A DNA stretch of 64,000 nt from Thermothielavioides terrestris NRRL 8126 (Eukaryota > Ascomycota > Sordariomycetes > Sordariales > Chaetomiaceae), in contig NC_016458.1 of NCBI RefSeq assembly GCF_000226115.1, positions 3,444,001 through 3,508,000 on the forward strand, in the 5' to 3' direction. A program made the translations under genes and the position numbers. The notes beneath the pieces are model-generated. The model ran no database searches. It was not told the origin of the DNA and worked only from the letters and a program-made list of their open reading frames with translations. This document shows positions 36,552-60,227 of this stretch, one piece after another. Each line of letters begins with the position of its first letter. Positions within the stretch are counted from its first letter, which is position 1.

Positions 36552-39500
36552 ATGGCCGATTATAGCTATAATACTTGTTTTTACACCTCCTCGCCAATTA
36601 AACAGCTCTCTAAACGCAATACCGCTATATTTAAGAAGATCAAGGAGATAATACGTTCCCTATATAAGGGATTCATTCCCCTAGCTCTAGAACTGTCTAT
36701 TCCAAAGGATTAGACCTATCGTAAGGTCGACTTTGGCTAAGAGGATCCTAACGATATACAACTAGGCGATAAGCTAGCTTTCAAAGACGCTTAAAGCGAC
36801 TCTAAGGAAGCCAAAGACCTTCCGAACCTCCTAGGGTATATCAAGGTCGGTACTAATCGACCTTTTATCAAATGGCTTAGCTAGACCATTAGTAAATATA
36901 CCGCTTTACTCGAGGATACTATCGCTATAGTTAATTAACTTCGAGCCAATGTCGCTAAGATTCGACCTATATTTAATAGGTTAACAAGCTTTTACAACCG
37001 CTTTAAAGACCTACTAAGGCTTATAAATCAACTCTAGGTAGCTATTACCTAGACTAGAGAAATTGCCTAATAAGTTTAGTACTAGGATAAGCTCTTCGCT
37101 TAGTATATATATAATATAGACGATCGGCTAAGTAAGATCGATAACGCTATTGCCTAGCTAACTGCTAAGAATTGATTAGCTAATCCTATACTAGCTAAGG
37201 AGCTTCCACTAGCTACTCCTATATCGACTATAGAGCCGTAGCTATATACCCCTTCGATTTAGAGCCGCTACTTAGTAGCAACGGTAGCCTCTCTAAGGGA
37301 GAGCCTCTATATACTTCCCCTAGTCTAACCTACTTAACCTTATATATAGACCGCCTTTCCTATCCCTTTAGAGGACGTCGATATCGGTATAGCCTATAAC
37401 CTAGCTATAGGTATACCACTAGTGTGTCAAGCCTATATTACATACCCTAACAATTTACGCCTAAACGTTCAACGCTAGGCTATATCGCCTTATAGCGACC
37501 TATCTTAAGCTAAGTCGCCTTAGGGTGACCCTCGCTAAGGCGAGCTGCCTCAGGGTAGCTATCCCAACGCTAGTAGCTATAATCCCAACGACCTAGGCGA
37601 TCTAGATAATAGCGATAGTAGGCGCTATCTAAACAACCACTTAAACAATCGCCTACCTTTCCTACCTCCGTTAAACTATAGTTACTAAGAGCATTTCTAC
37701 GATACTGCTAGTACTAGAGGTAGCTAATCTATCTCTACCTTCAAGATTAAGCGTAATAATATTAGCACTTTTAATCCTAGCTATAAGGACTCTAACGATA
37801 TAGGCATCGTCATAGATAGTAAAAACGTAATTTTTACCGATATCCATTGCTTTATCCAATGTTTATCAACTTTTCTAGAGGACCCTAACACTAGCTATAA
37901 CGCAACCTAGTAAATCCTATACCTCTTGCCTATAGTTCTTACTAGCTAAGCCCTCCTCTAGTAGAACAGCGAAGTCACTATATAAGAGCGCTTATAGTAG
38001 TGTTAAGCTAGCCTTTATATAGTCTTTGATCAATTGGTAGAGCGTTTTACAATAGATCGCCAAATAGCTATTAACAAGTTTAACTAAGGACAGTTAACTA
38101 TTAAGTATATCGTAGAGAACCCCAACGCCCTAATGAACTTCTTTTAGAAGAAGTTGCGTTTTATATATACAGTAGGCTAGATCAATTATAACAATTTAAA
38201 CTAGTACAACGCTATAGGCACTATTTACAATCGTCTAAATTCGACTATTATATCTTTTCTTCTATAGCTAAAGACGAAGTACACTCTAGCGCACTATATA
38301 TATAAGATTATAAAAGTATAACCTACACTTATTACTATAGCTTGTAATAAGTTCCTAGAGTTGAAGAAGTCTTTATTAGCTAGCAAGTCTACTACTTTTA
38401 ATAATACTAAGTTTAATAAGAAGCTCTCTAGATGTACTAATCGCTATAGTAATAACCGCTATAACCACAACTACGACTACGACGATAACCGCTATAACCG
38501 AGATTGCAATCAAAGCGGCAAGCTCCACCTAGATAACTGCGATTCTAAGTATAACGATCGAACCTAAGACTAAGCACACCTTATCGACGACGCTAATTCG
38601 AAGACGTTATCTAATTTAGAAGCCGATAACGAAGCTAAGGCCAATTATAAGTTATCCGTTTTTAACAACACCAACGAGTTGGATATTGCCTATATAGCTT
38701 ATAATTCAAAGCTAACCTATTACAAGTGCTACTAGACCTTCAATATAGTTCCTACTACCAATATATATATCTATATCTACGGCAAGACAATTGTTCCTAA
38801 GAGCGTTCGCTGCCATTAAGCTAATTAGGCCAACCTAGGCTATTAAACTTATAGATATTGTAATACCTTATTCAATTCCTAGAACTAGCTTTTTAAGCAT
38901 TTAAAAACCTATTTAGTAGCCGCTTCTAGCACTATCAAGTGCTCGAAGTATATAATCGCTATCGCTAAGGACGTCTTAGAGAACAATATCCTGCTTACTA
39001 AAGGCTTTGGCCCTATTATAGACTTCGCTACTAATCTAAAAGTGTAGGAGGCCTCCGAAGTAGCCGACCTAGGTATCGACAGCCTATATAGCGCCTACAC
39101 CTACTTATACGTCAAGGCCTATACTTAGCCTAACTACGAGGACTTAGAGGTTTACTTCGATCTAGGTACTAGCTATTCGATTATCGATAAGACCTTCCTA
39201 AGCACTCTTAAACACTCAATTAAGCGCTATAACGGCTATATTCACAGCATTAGAAAGACCTCGTCTACCTAGTAGGCGACTTTCGTTATTTACCTACTAG
39301 GCGTCACCGCTACTAGCCTAGTACTCCTCAAGTTCACTCAGTCTACCTAGGTAATAGACAAGCTATCTACCAACCTCTTATTAGGAGCTGACTTCCTAGA
39401 TCTATATTAAGCCTCTATCGATTATAATACGAAGATCGCTAGCCTATACAGTATCCTAGGAGGATTCGATATACTATTCGCTATATATACCTAGACGTTC

Positions 39501-42500
39501 CTCTATATATATAAGGTCAAGACTATATACGCTATTACCTTATAGCCTAAGTAGGAAGCGTTCGTTGCTATAGAATATAAGCCTTTCCTAATAGATTGGT
39601 CTATAATATTCAACGTTCGTTATCCTACTATACTAAACGCCGTTGTTAACGCTAAGACCTCCAAAGTAGTAGCTTTTAAGAACTCGACTAAGGGAGTTCT
39701 TACTATTCTAAAGCGCTACCCTATTGGCTAGATCGAGGATACTAACGATAGCAGTTATATCGCCTATTCCTAGGAGACAGCCTTTATAGCATTGACTATA
39801 GCGATTACCTTAATAGCGATGTCTACCGCTATAAACCCTAGTTTAGTTCAAACCGCTATTTAATATGCTAGCCCTAGCGTATCGATTATATTCGATATAT
39901 ATAGCCTAGTTTATACCATTCTAGAAGACTCTATATAACTTATAAACGATATTTTATCTTAGACCTCGTTATCTTCGTAAGATTCGCTAAAGCTATCGAC
40001 GCCTTATAGCAATATAATGTATTAGCTAACTACTTTATCTAAATCTAGACCTACATTATATCAATTGGTATACCCACTAAGCTAGCCTACCTAGCCTACA
40101 TTGCGCTAACCGATCTAGGATCCTAGCTTTAAAGGCTATACCAATAGATATAATCTAAGCTCTAAGCCTATATACTTAGATTCTACCAATAGGCGCAATA
40201 CACCTCCTACGCTAGAGGCTGATAGTTACACTAATAAGTGCAATCCTAGCCTCAAATTACCTTTGGATAATCGTAAGCCGGTAGTGCTAAAGAAGTATTC
40301 GACTCTAGGCCTTAAAATACCTACTGACTTACTAGAGATACTCACTTTAGAGGGTATATACGTGTATACCCAAGACTGTAAGCTAGTACAGCGATTTGTT
40401 GATATCGTCAAACGTCATCCTCGCCTATAGAAGGATAAGGGCTAGATCGTCTAGGACAAAGAAGATATAATACGAATGCCCTTTGTAGAAGGCTAGCAAC
40501 ATTAGAAGATCTACACCTGCTAATACCCTCTAAGTGTACACGATTGCAAAGTTCTTAACGCTACTTTCGACGAACTATACTAGCAAAAGCGCTTCAAATG
40601 GGCTACAAAGGCTACTTCTTTCGTATATCTAGTATTTGTCGTTTAGTATACCTCTTATAGCAAGATCAAGGGCTATATAGTCATCGATTTATATACTTTC
40701 AACAAGGTTATAATACCTAATAACTACCCTCTACCACTCTAATCGGACATTATTATATGCCTACGAGGTAAGAAGTTCATTACTATAATCAATGCTATAT
40801 CCTTCTTCTACTAATTTGATATATATCCTCTATATTGCGATCGCTTCACCCTAATCAGCCCTCGCAGATTAGAATAGCTAAAAGTATACCTAATAGGCTA
40901 CTACAATACTCCTATATATATCTAGCACTTTATAGATTAGTTGCTTCGCCTTTACACCTCTTTCGCTTAAGCATTTATTGACGACATCATTATCTTTAGC
41001 GATATAGCTAATAAATACGCTAAGCACTTAGAAACCGTCTTTAGCCTATTTAAGAAGAAGAATATCTCTATTGTATTAGCTAAATCTTATATCACGTACC
41101 CTAGTATAGAGCTTCTTAGTTTCTATGTCAATAGATTCGAATTGACCAATATTGAACACTGTATAGCCGCCTTTAGGAACCTCGCCTTTCTAAATAACCT
41201 AAAGGCCCTAGAGCAGTATATCGGCGTATTAGGATTTCTACGCTACTTGATCCTATATTATATATAGCTTATCGAGCCTCTCTAGAACTGTAAGACCGTA
41301 CTGCTTACGAAAGGCTAAGCCACTAGCTAAGTGTAAAATAGCAACCTTAGTAAGCGCGCCACCTATTGCGCTAAGACTTCCTTCGAACCTATACCTACTA
41401 TAAAAGCCTCCTTCAAAGCCGTTTAGGACGCTATCTATAAGCTGGACCCAACTATTTTAGTCTACTTTAATCTTAATAAGACCCTTTTCTTATAGATCGA
41501 CAGATACCTAGAGTATAGCTTTAGCGTTATAGCGTTCCACCTTGCTAATAGCTATAAATAGAAGCCTAGAACTGTTATCCTATCGACTTAAGTTCGGCCC
41601 ATTATATTCCTAAGCTAGTGCCTTACCAAGGAGGAACTCCGGTATAGACCTTCTAAATAGGAAGTCGCCTACCTCATTTAGGTAGTTAAAAAGCTATATA
41701 CTACGATCTATTTGTTGTATAAGCCTATTATCGTCCTTATAAACTACGTTTCTATAAAAGGTATTGTCAACTAGACTATTTTAGATATATCGTCTACTAA
41801 GCAAGCTAATTATAGGCTTATCAACGCCTCTATTTATCTCTTGTAATATAACTTGGAGATTTATCACCTTCCAAGCCGCCTAAACCTTGTATCTAACGCA
41901 CTTAGCCGTCTAAAGGCTCTATAGGATAACTTAGACTATAGAAATAGCTCTAGTAACAACAACGTAGTACTTGACAACATTTGGTTTACCTTTGTAGAAG
42001 CGAAGCTAGATAATAACCTTTAAGCTCGATTTGCTACTATATACTTTCGTAACGCTAAGTACACCGCTATTATTAAAGATCTTACCGTTGAATCGGCTAC
42101 TAAGGGCAATAGTAAAGTTTTTTCTTAGCCTAGCCTTCCGTTTATCCTTATAGATAGCCTTCTCTATAACATTCGACTAAATAGATTATACTTACTTTAT
42201 ATACCTTACAATATAATTTAGACTATCCTAGAAGCCATTTACAATAAGAAGTACTACTTTAGCACTAAACAGATATTATATAACTTACAAGGTATATCGA
42301 TAGCCTATAAAACCTACAACGTTAAGAAATACGTTAAACTATATCCAAAGTGCTAGGTCAATATAATAGACTATCGCTTTAAACTAAGCAACTATCAACC
42401 GATTCGACTATCTAATACTTTGCTAATATATATTATCGCTATCGATTTCATTCTAGGCCTACCGAAGGTCTAAGCTACTAGTTCGCCCTAGCAGCTCCTA

Positions 42501-43754
42501 AACTATAATTACTTTAACAGCTTACTTACAGTATTTTACAAATCATCGAAGCGTACCCTCCTTATTCTAGGCAATTCTAGCTACTTAGCTTAGGAATAGG
42601 GGCATATTCTAATTCGCTAACTGCTTTTTAGCGACTAGGGCGTACCTACTACGATTATCTCCAACTATAATTGCAAGTTTACTTCTAACCTTTAGTAAAG
42701 CGTCTAGAAGGCTCTAGGTACTAAGTTGCTAATAACGATATCCTACTACCTATAAGCGGACAGCCTTTCGGAGTATAAAAACTAGACTATAGAAATCGCA
42801 ATCTGTTTCTATATATTTAAGTGCCTTAAAGGCAATTGGCTAGATATTATTATACTTCTATAATAGCACTTTAACAACGTTTATACTAAAGCTATTAAAT
42901 CCTCGCCTTATAAGTAGCTCTTTAGCTTTAAGCTTCCTAGTCCGTTAAAGGCTTTTACTAACTAGGCTATTACTGAGCTAGCTACTATCCTAGCTTTATA
43001 AGATGCTCTACACTAGGATATTCAATTGAGTATAGACTTTACAATAGTATACGCTAAACGCTATTACGATAGTAAACACTATAACATTGAGTTCAATGTA
43101 GGCAACAAGGTTTATTTACACCTATACCACAGTTACTATCTCCTAGGTAACCCGTCCTAGAAGTATTTGCAATAGTGCGTTAGGCCTTTTCTAATCAAAC
43201 GCTACGTTGGCTACCTAGTATACGAATTAGATCTCCTAGCCAATATAGGTATCTACCTAGTTATCTCTGTCGCTTACCTTCGCCTAGCTTCTTAGGAAGA
43301 CGATCCTTTCAATCGTAATCCGCCGCCTCCTAGCCCGATCGTCGACTCCTAATTAGACCGCTCCTTGGATAGCGAATTAAGCAAGGAATACAAGGTCGAT
43401 ATAATCCTAGACTACAAGGTCATATATAAGGGCCTCAAATACCTAATCAAATAGACCGGCTACAGCTAAGAAAAGAGTGTCTAGAGGACTATATACGAAT
43501 TACGCTATATACAACGTCTAATCGACGAATACTAGGCTCGTAAAGGCGATTATCTAGATCGCCTAGTCTTTTACGATAAGCCTCCTACACCTAATTAGGC
43601 ACCTCAACTAGTCTATAAGCGTAGCCGGCCTCATAAGAACCCTATTCCCGCTAATAACAACAAGATATAGAAGAAGCTAGTTAATTACTATCTAGATCAA
43701 TCTGGCACTACGCTTCTAGCCCTACATCGTAGTACTCGATTAAAGGGTAATTGA
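36552..43754 (+). pseudogene. Gypsy-B gag-pol with chromodomain, RIP-inactivated
   Basis: About 2,400 codons. Landmarks at 36,552, 38,361, 39,159, 40,971, 42,657 and 43,386, and a final TGA at 43,752, all fall in one frame. Gag spans roughly 36,552-38,570, with an Asn/Arg/Tyr-rich end. A protease-like DLGTSYSIIDKTF is at 39,159 (Gly where Asp-Ser/Thr-Gly has its DxG). The RT catalytic box FIDDIIIFSD is at 40,974. RNase H follows near 41,500. The integrase core includes TIISNYNCKFTS at 42,651. The C-terminal chromodomain is 43,386-43,550 (EYKVDIILDYKVI, then LKYLIK and YELRYIQRLIDEY), with its aromatic-cage Trp positions reading as stops. Interruptions appear to be TAG/TAA only. Confidence 0.9.
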
Positions 43755-43821
43755 ACAATACGGAGGATCTAGATAGGTAAGGCAATAAGGGCATTGCCGT
43801 TTTTTCCTATAGGCCTAGACT

Positions 43822-44071
43822 TGATATAGGGCAAGAGAAATAGGGGGGTTATATAACCTATATGTCTATATACGTAGATTAGATAAGGGTGCCCTACGCC
43901 CCGCGTTGTAGACTTTGCAACGCTAGGCCTAATCGGGCAAGCGGGGTATGTATATGTGTTCTGCCCTATAGGCACGTATTTCTTAGCGCACCGCCGCCTA
44001 GATCTTCGATCTACCACTATTATTAATCTACATCTTGTTATTCTACATATCTATGGCACTTCTCTATATTA
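43822..44071 (+). repeat. Gypsy-B 3' LTR
   Basis: 250 bp, TGATATAGGGCAAG to CTTCTCTATATTA, followed by target duplication ACTCT. Confidence 0.92.
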
Positions 44072-46244
44072 ACTCTTTTTATATATATCTAGCTTAGCGC
44101 GTCTACATATGCTACAAGCATATCGTAGGGCCACTGCGTAGCCCCACACAGGACGTTAAGCGCCAACAACAACAATAACAACAATCGCTGCTATAGCTAG
44201 ATATAAAGGGCGCTTTCAACTAGGTTGATTAGATTTAGCTACTATATATACTTTAGGAGCTAGGATTCGAAAGGAAGCTAGTTATACTTCTAAAGAGCTA
44301 CTTTGAGGATTATATAGTGCGCCTATAGTTCAATAGGATTATAGCTAAGCCTACGACTCTATAATAGGGTATACTATAGGGTTCGCCATTGTCGCTAGCG
44401 CTATTTATCCTCTTTATTACCCCTTTATTCTATACCTTTAAAGTGTATACTAGGCTTTTAATAGTTGGATATATAGATAATATAAACCTCTTTACATTTA
44501 GGTAGGATATACTAGTATACTACTATATAGTAGAGAAAGGGTTTATTAAGTATAAGAGGTGGGCTATAGAATAGGGTATATAGTTTAAACTAGCGAAAAG
44601 CGAACTTATCGACTTTATAAGGGCGTAGTAGCTATATATTGAGGTTGTTAATATCCTAGGCGAAGGCTAGTTAAAGCTTGCCCTAGTAGAGTTGGCGAGG
44701 TTCCTAGGTATATAGTTAGATCGTAAGCTCTCCTTTAAAGCGTATAAGAAAGTAGTAGAGGCGAAGATAGCTATATAGAAGTTCGCCTTTACAAGGCTTA
44801 TAGCAAAGATATATAAGGTATATATCGCTAGAGCTTAGGAAATCTATATAAAGGTTATAAGGAGTATCCTTTTATATAGAGTAGTAGCTTAGTATACTTT
44901 AACGCTAGTTGATAGAACCCTATATAGGATTATATATAGCTTTGGTATAATCTAGTCTAGCTACCTATATATAGTAGCTAGTGTATATAAGGCTATACTA
45001 GTTTATAACTTTAAAAGTAAAATATAGGTATTTCCTATTGACCTTTACCTTAACTACTAGGCGGTATATACTAAATAGAGGCTCTAGAAGATAGAGCTTA
45101 TATAGCTCTTATATAATATATATACGAAGGTAGCGTCGAGGCTAAAGAGGAGGCACTATATACACTATGCCCTAGGGTTAGAGCTAGCTATAAGAGAGTC
45201 ATCTATAGATTAGAGGTAGGTATAGGCTAAAGAGTAGCTCCTCTTATACTACTCTATAGTAGTAGAAGGGGTATAGAGCGAGAGTAGCAATAATGAAGGC
45301 TAGAGGCCCTAAGAGCCCTAGCTCTATACTAATGCAGATATAGTCACTATAGAGGAGTAGAAAGTATATAGAGTATAGTAAATACGTTATATAGATATAA
45401 GGAGGCTAGAGAGGGTATACTATAGAGAAGTTGCTAACCTATATAGCTTAGAGCTATCTATCTAGATATTATAGGTATATAAGGATCTTAGTAAAGTGTA
45501 GAGCTCCCTATTTATATAGGTGTATATAGGAGCTATTAGCTTAAGGCAATTCCTATTCTAGAAAAGAGTTCTAAATACGTCTACGCTACTATACTATTAT
45601 AGCGAAGCACTAGAGACTATTACCCATTTAGCAATATACTATAAAGATCTAACAGTTGCTATAGGAAGGTCTATAGTCTAAGACCAATATATACTACTTA
45701 TACTACTTAGGAGTAAGAGAGGAGTATAAACTCTTATAGGGTAGCTAATACGTATAGGGCGCCTATACGAATATTAGCTTACACTTAAGCTAAATGTCGA
45801 GGGCGAGGTAGAATATAAAGGCGTAGCGGAGAGCTCTTTAGGCATATAGTCAATATATAGCAGCTAGGGCTATACAACGGAGGAGCCTCCTATAGGTAGC
45901 CCTAAGAGTAATAGTGTAGGTAAAAGGCGTAGGAAGAGGAAGAGGCGTAGGAAGGTCGGTCTCTAGCCGCCCCCTTAACGTATATAATACCTTTAGCGAC
46001 TAGGGCGTTTATAGTAAGAGCGTACTATATAAGCAAGTAGTATATAAAGGGCTATATAGGCTACTATATCTCTGATACTACTAAGCTAGAAAGGTAAGTT
46101 CTAGCGAGTTAGAAGGTAGGAATCAGAGAGGCCTACCCTATATAGTAGGAACATAGCGTAGGCGCTATATATAAGTAGTGTAGATAGAGGTGGAGAGACC
46201 GCTTGCCTATAATAGTAGGGCGCTTAGAGCCCCTTTAGTGTAAG

Positions 46245-51620
<5,376 letters not shown>

Positions 51621-51710
51621 CGAGGTAGAGCGCTTAGTTAGTAGGGCAATAGCTAGATTAAAGTAGTTTTATTACTTACTATTGTCTTTCGACAGTTTCT
51701 TATAAACAAA

Positions 51711-51905
51711 GGCAATTTAGCTATTAGCAACTACGCTAGGAACAGTAGCCTAGTGTAACGCTAGCCTAGAGGTGGCTTTGGCCACGGCCGTAAGCAAGTA
51801 CCTAAACAAGATAATTTAGCTATTGGCAACTATACTAGGAATAGTAGCTTAGCATAACCTAGCCTAGAGGTAGCTCCAGCCATAGCTACGAGTGAGCACT
51901 TAAAC
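51711..51905 (+). repeat. 98-bp tandem duplication in Gypsy-A 3' region
   Basis: Two adjacent copies, 51,711-51,808 and 51,809-51,905, both beginning with AATTTAGCTATT after two bases and ending CTTAAAC/CCTAAAC. They differ mostly by transitions. They lie between pol and the 3' LTR in otherwise non-coding sequence (51,620-52,279). Confidence 0.75.
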
Positions 51906-52279
51906 GTCAACTTGACTAACAATAGTACGTTAGTTAGGTTCCTCTTTAAGAGCTAGGTTCTTATTCGAGGTCTTCTTTAAGATTAAACGTAGTACTAAGC
52001 TAGAAAAGCTTATAACGACCTTCTATAAGCGGTAGAACTAAACACTTACGTCGTATAGGTCCCTCTTTAAGGGCTAGCGCATATAATCCACCAATATCTT
52101 AGATACGCTAGAAATGTAAGATAGAGATACCCTTAAAGTTCACTAGGAATAGGTCGGTGGTTTCTAAGCGCTAATGGAGGTTCCTTTTTGCGAGTAGCGA
52201 GGTAGGACGCCTGTCAATGGAGTTCCTTATAAAGGTCTAGTGCCTTAGAGGAGGGGGCCTATTTTAGAAAGGGGGGTAG

Positions 52280-52481
52280 TGTTATAAGATGCCCTATAAC
52301 GTAGTTGGTTGTATATAGATAAGATAGTACGTATATACTAGTCTAGATATAGACTAGTGCGGAGTTGTAGGCTAGCGAGGATATCCTTTGCACTCTATAG
52401 CCATCTCCTACTTCCCTTCTTCGCGCAACTACATAAGTTAATATACTACTATAAGGTCGCATTACTATTACTCCTGTGATA
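52280..52481 (+). repeat. Gypsy-A 3' LTR
   Basis: 202 bp, TGTTATAAGATGC to CTCCTGTGATA. Preceded by a polypurine tract and followed by GCTTG. Confidence 0.92.
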
Positions 52482-53710
52482 GCTTGGCATATACTATAGC
52501 AAAGTCTATACTCAATTATCCTAGTGTAGAGCATCTTATAGGGCTAGAATAGTAGCTAGCTTAGTAGTAGCCTAGTTAGTAAAAGCTTCTAAAGGGCTAG
52601 GAAGCTTAAAGTTAAAAAGTTGCTTATATAAGCAAGGATTTAATACCTTCGATATAAGTATTGTTAAAGTACTATTATAAAGGTATAATAACGTCTAGCC
52701 AATTGCCTTCTAGGCGTTCAAATATATAGAAGCGAATTACAATTTTTATAGTCTAGTTCTTATACTCTAAAAGGCTATCCGCTTATAGGTAGTAGGAGGT
52801 CGTTATTAGTAACTTAGTGCCTAGAGCCTTCTAAACACTTTGCTAAAGGTTGGAAGTGAACTTACAATTATAAAGATAATTACGGTAGGCATTCCCTAGT
52901 CGCTTAGGAGCAGTTAGCAAATTAGAATATACCCCTATTCCTAAGCTAAGTAGCTAAAATTGCTAGGAATAAGAAGGGTACGCTTTAAAGATTTATAAGA
53001 TACTGTAAATAAGCTATTAAAGTAGTTATAATTAGGGAGCTACTAGGGGGAACTAGTAGTCTAGACCTTTAGTAGGCTTAGAATAAAGTTGATAGCGATA
53101 ACGTATATTGGTAAAGTATTAGATAGTCGAATCGGTTAATAGTTGCCTAGTTTAGGATGGCGATCTATTGTATTAACCTAGCACTTTAGGTATAGTTTAA
53201 TATATTTCTTAACATTATAGGTTTTATAGGCTATTGACATACTTTGTAGATTATATAATATCTACTTAGTGCCAAAGTAGTATTTCTTATCATAGATAGC
53301 TTCTAAGATAGTCTAAATTATATTGTAGGGTATATAAAGTAAATGTAGTCCATTAGGTCAAATGTTATAGAGAAGGCTATCTATAAGGATAAATAAGAGC
53401 CTAGATCAAGAAAAAACTTTATCATTACCCTTGGTGGCTAATTCGACAATAAAATAAAGTCTTTGATAATAGCAGTATACTTAGCGTTATAAGAGTATAT
53501 AGTAGTAAATTGGGCTTAGAGGTCGTTGCCTAACTTCGCTTCTACAAAGGTGAACTAAATGTTATCTAAGACTATATCGTTGTCGCTACCCCCTAGCTAG
53601 GATTATCCTATAGAGCCTTAAGGCGGCTAAGCGCGTTAAGCACTAGGTTTAGCTAGCTTAAGAGGTAGTAGATCTCTAGGTTATACTACAAGAGGTAGAT
53701 AGAGGCGTTG

Positions 53711-54023
<313 letters not shown>

Positions 54024-54949
54024 GAGGCTTCTTTGTACTTAAACGCTAATTGCGAAGGAACCGTTGAGCTAAAATCGAATTCGACAACGCGAGCGTTCTT
54101 AGCGTACCTAGTTACCCCTATCTGCAATGTCGTAGAGGGGGCGTAGTAGCCGCATAGGCTATAGTAGCGACCGTAGTAGCCTAGCAGAGGGCTCTACAAG
54201 TTACGACACTATAGCTAACGTATATAAGTACCTCGACCAATACAACTAAAGACTTAGGCTCCCTTCTATAGGAGCTACGAATAATTAGAATATATATATT
54301 AAGGGCGTTAGTAATAAGAGATTAAAGCTTTTACAAGAGTTTAACGCCTTAGTATCGCTAAAGATATAGCTATATATATAAGCTATAGTATATATATACT
54401 ACTATAAGGTATTTTAAGATAAGCTAAACTGCTTTTACAATATATATAAGCTATATAAAAGCGTCGACTATATAAAAGAGGAGGTTATATAGATAAGAAA
54501 CAAGGTTGGACTATAGCTAGGCGCTAGAGGTATATAGATAAGGACTTAGTCCTAGGTAGCTAAGTAGAACGTAGCTATAACAACGGTGCCCTAGCTACTC
54601 GAGAGCTATATATAGTATATACCGAAGAAGCTGTTCTAGGAGCTAATAATCGATCTTAGGCAAGCGTCTATAGATATAGTCAATAGGAATATAGGTAATA
54701 TAGTTTAAATAGTTAATATAGCTATAGCTACTATAAGTGCGACAATAAAAGGTAATAGAAGTGGTATAATTATAGTATAGAAGCTACTAAAGAGTAGAAA
54801 TATAGTAGTTACATTTAAAGAGGATCGCTAGACGTAGTTCACCGACAAAGATAATAAAGTATAGGTTACTACTATATTCGAGGCGACTACAATATTTAAA
54901 CGCTATATCTTTACTATACTAGCGAAGGGCATTAACTATATAGCTTCTA

Positions 54950-54950
<1 letters not shown>
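54024..54950 (+). mobile_element. LINE 5' end with start of ORF1 (copy H)
   Basis: Same 5' leader and ORF1 start as copy J at 20,975 (ATG at 54,127; the second codon after Ser is TAG where J has CAG). Runs in plus orientation to about 54,950, where it abuts minus-strand LINE sequence. Confidence 0.65.

Positions 54951-60227
<5,277 letters not shown>

Larger units (their letters stand above)
35848..44071 (+). mobile_element. Gypsy LTR retrotransposon family B (chromovirus type)
   Basis: 8,224 bp with two 250-bp LTRs (35,848-36,097 and 43,822-44,071) and target duplication ACTCT (35,843-35,847 and 44,072-44,076). LINE C continues on both sides. The internal region holds a single gag-pol frame ending in a chromodomain. 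The chromodomain marks the chromovirus lineage (fungal MAGGY-like elements), which directs integration to methylated-histone heterochromatin. Stops from RIP make it inactive. Confidence 0.93.
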
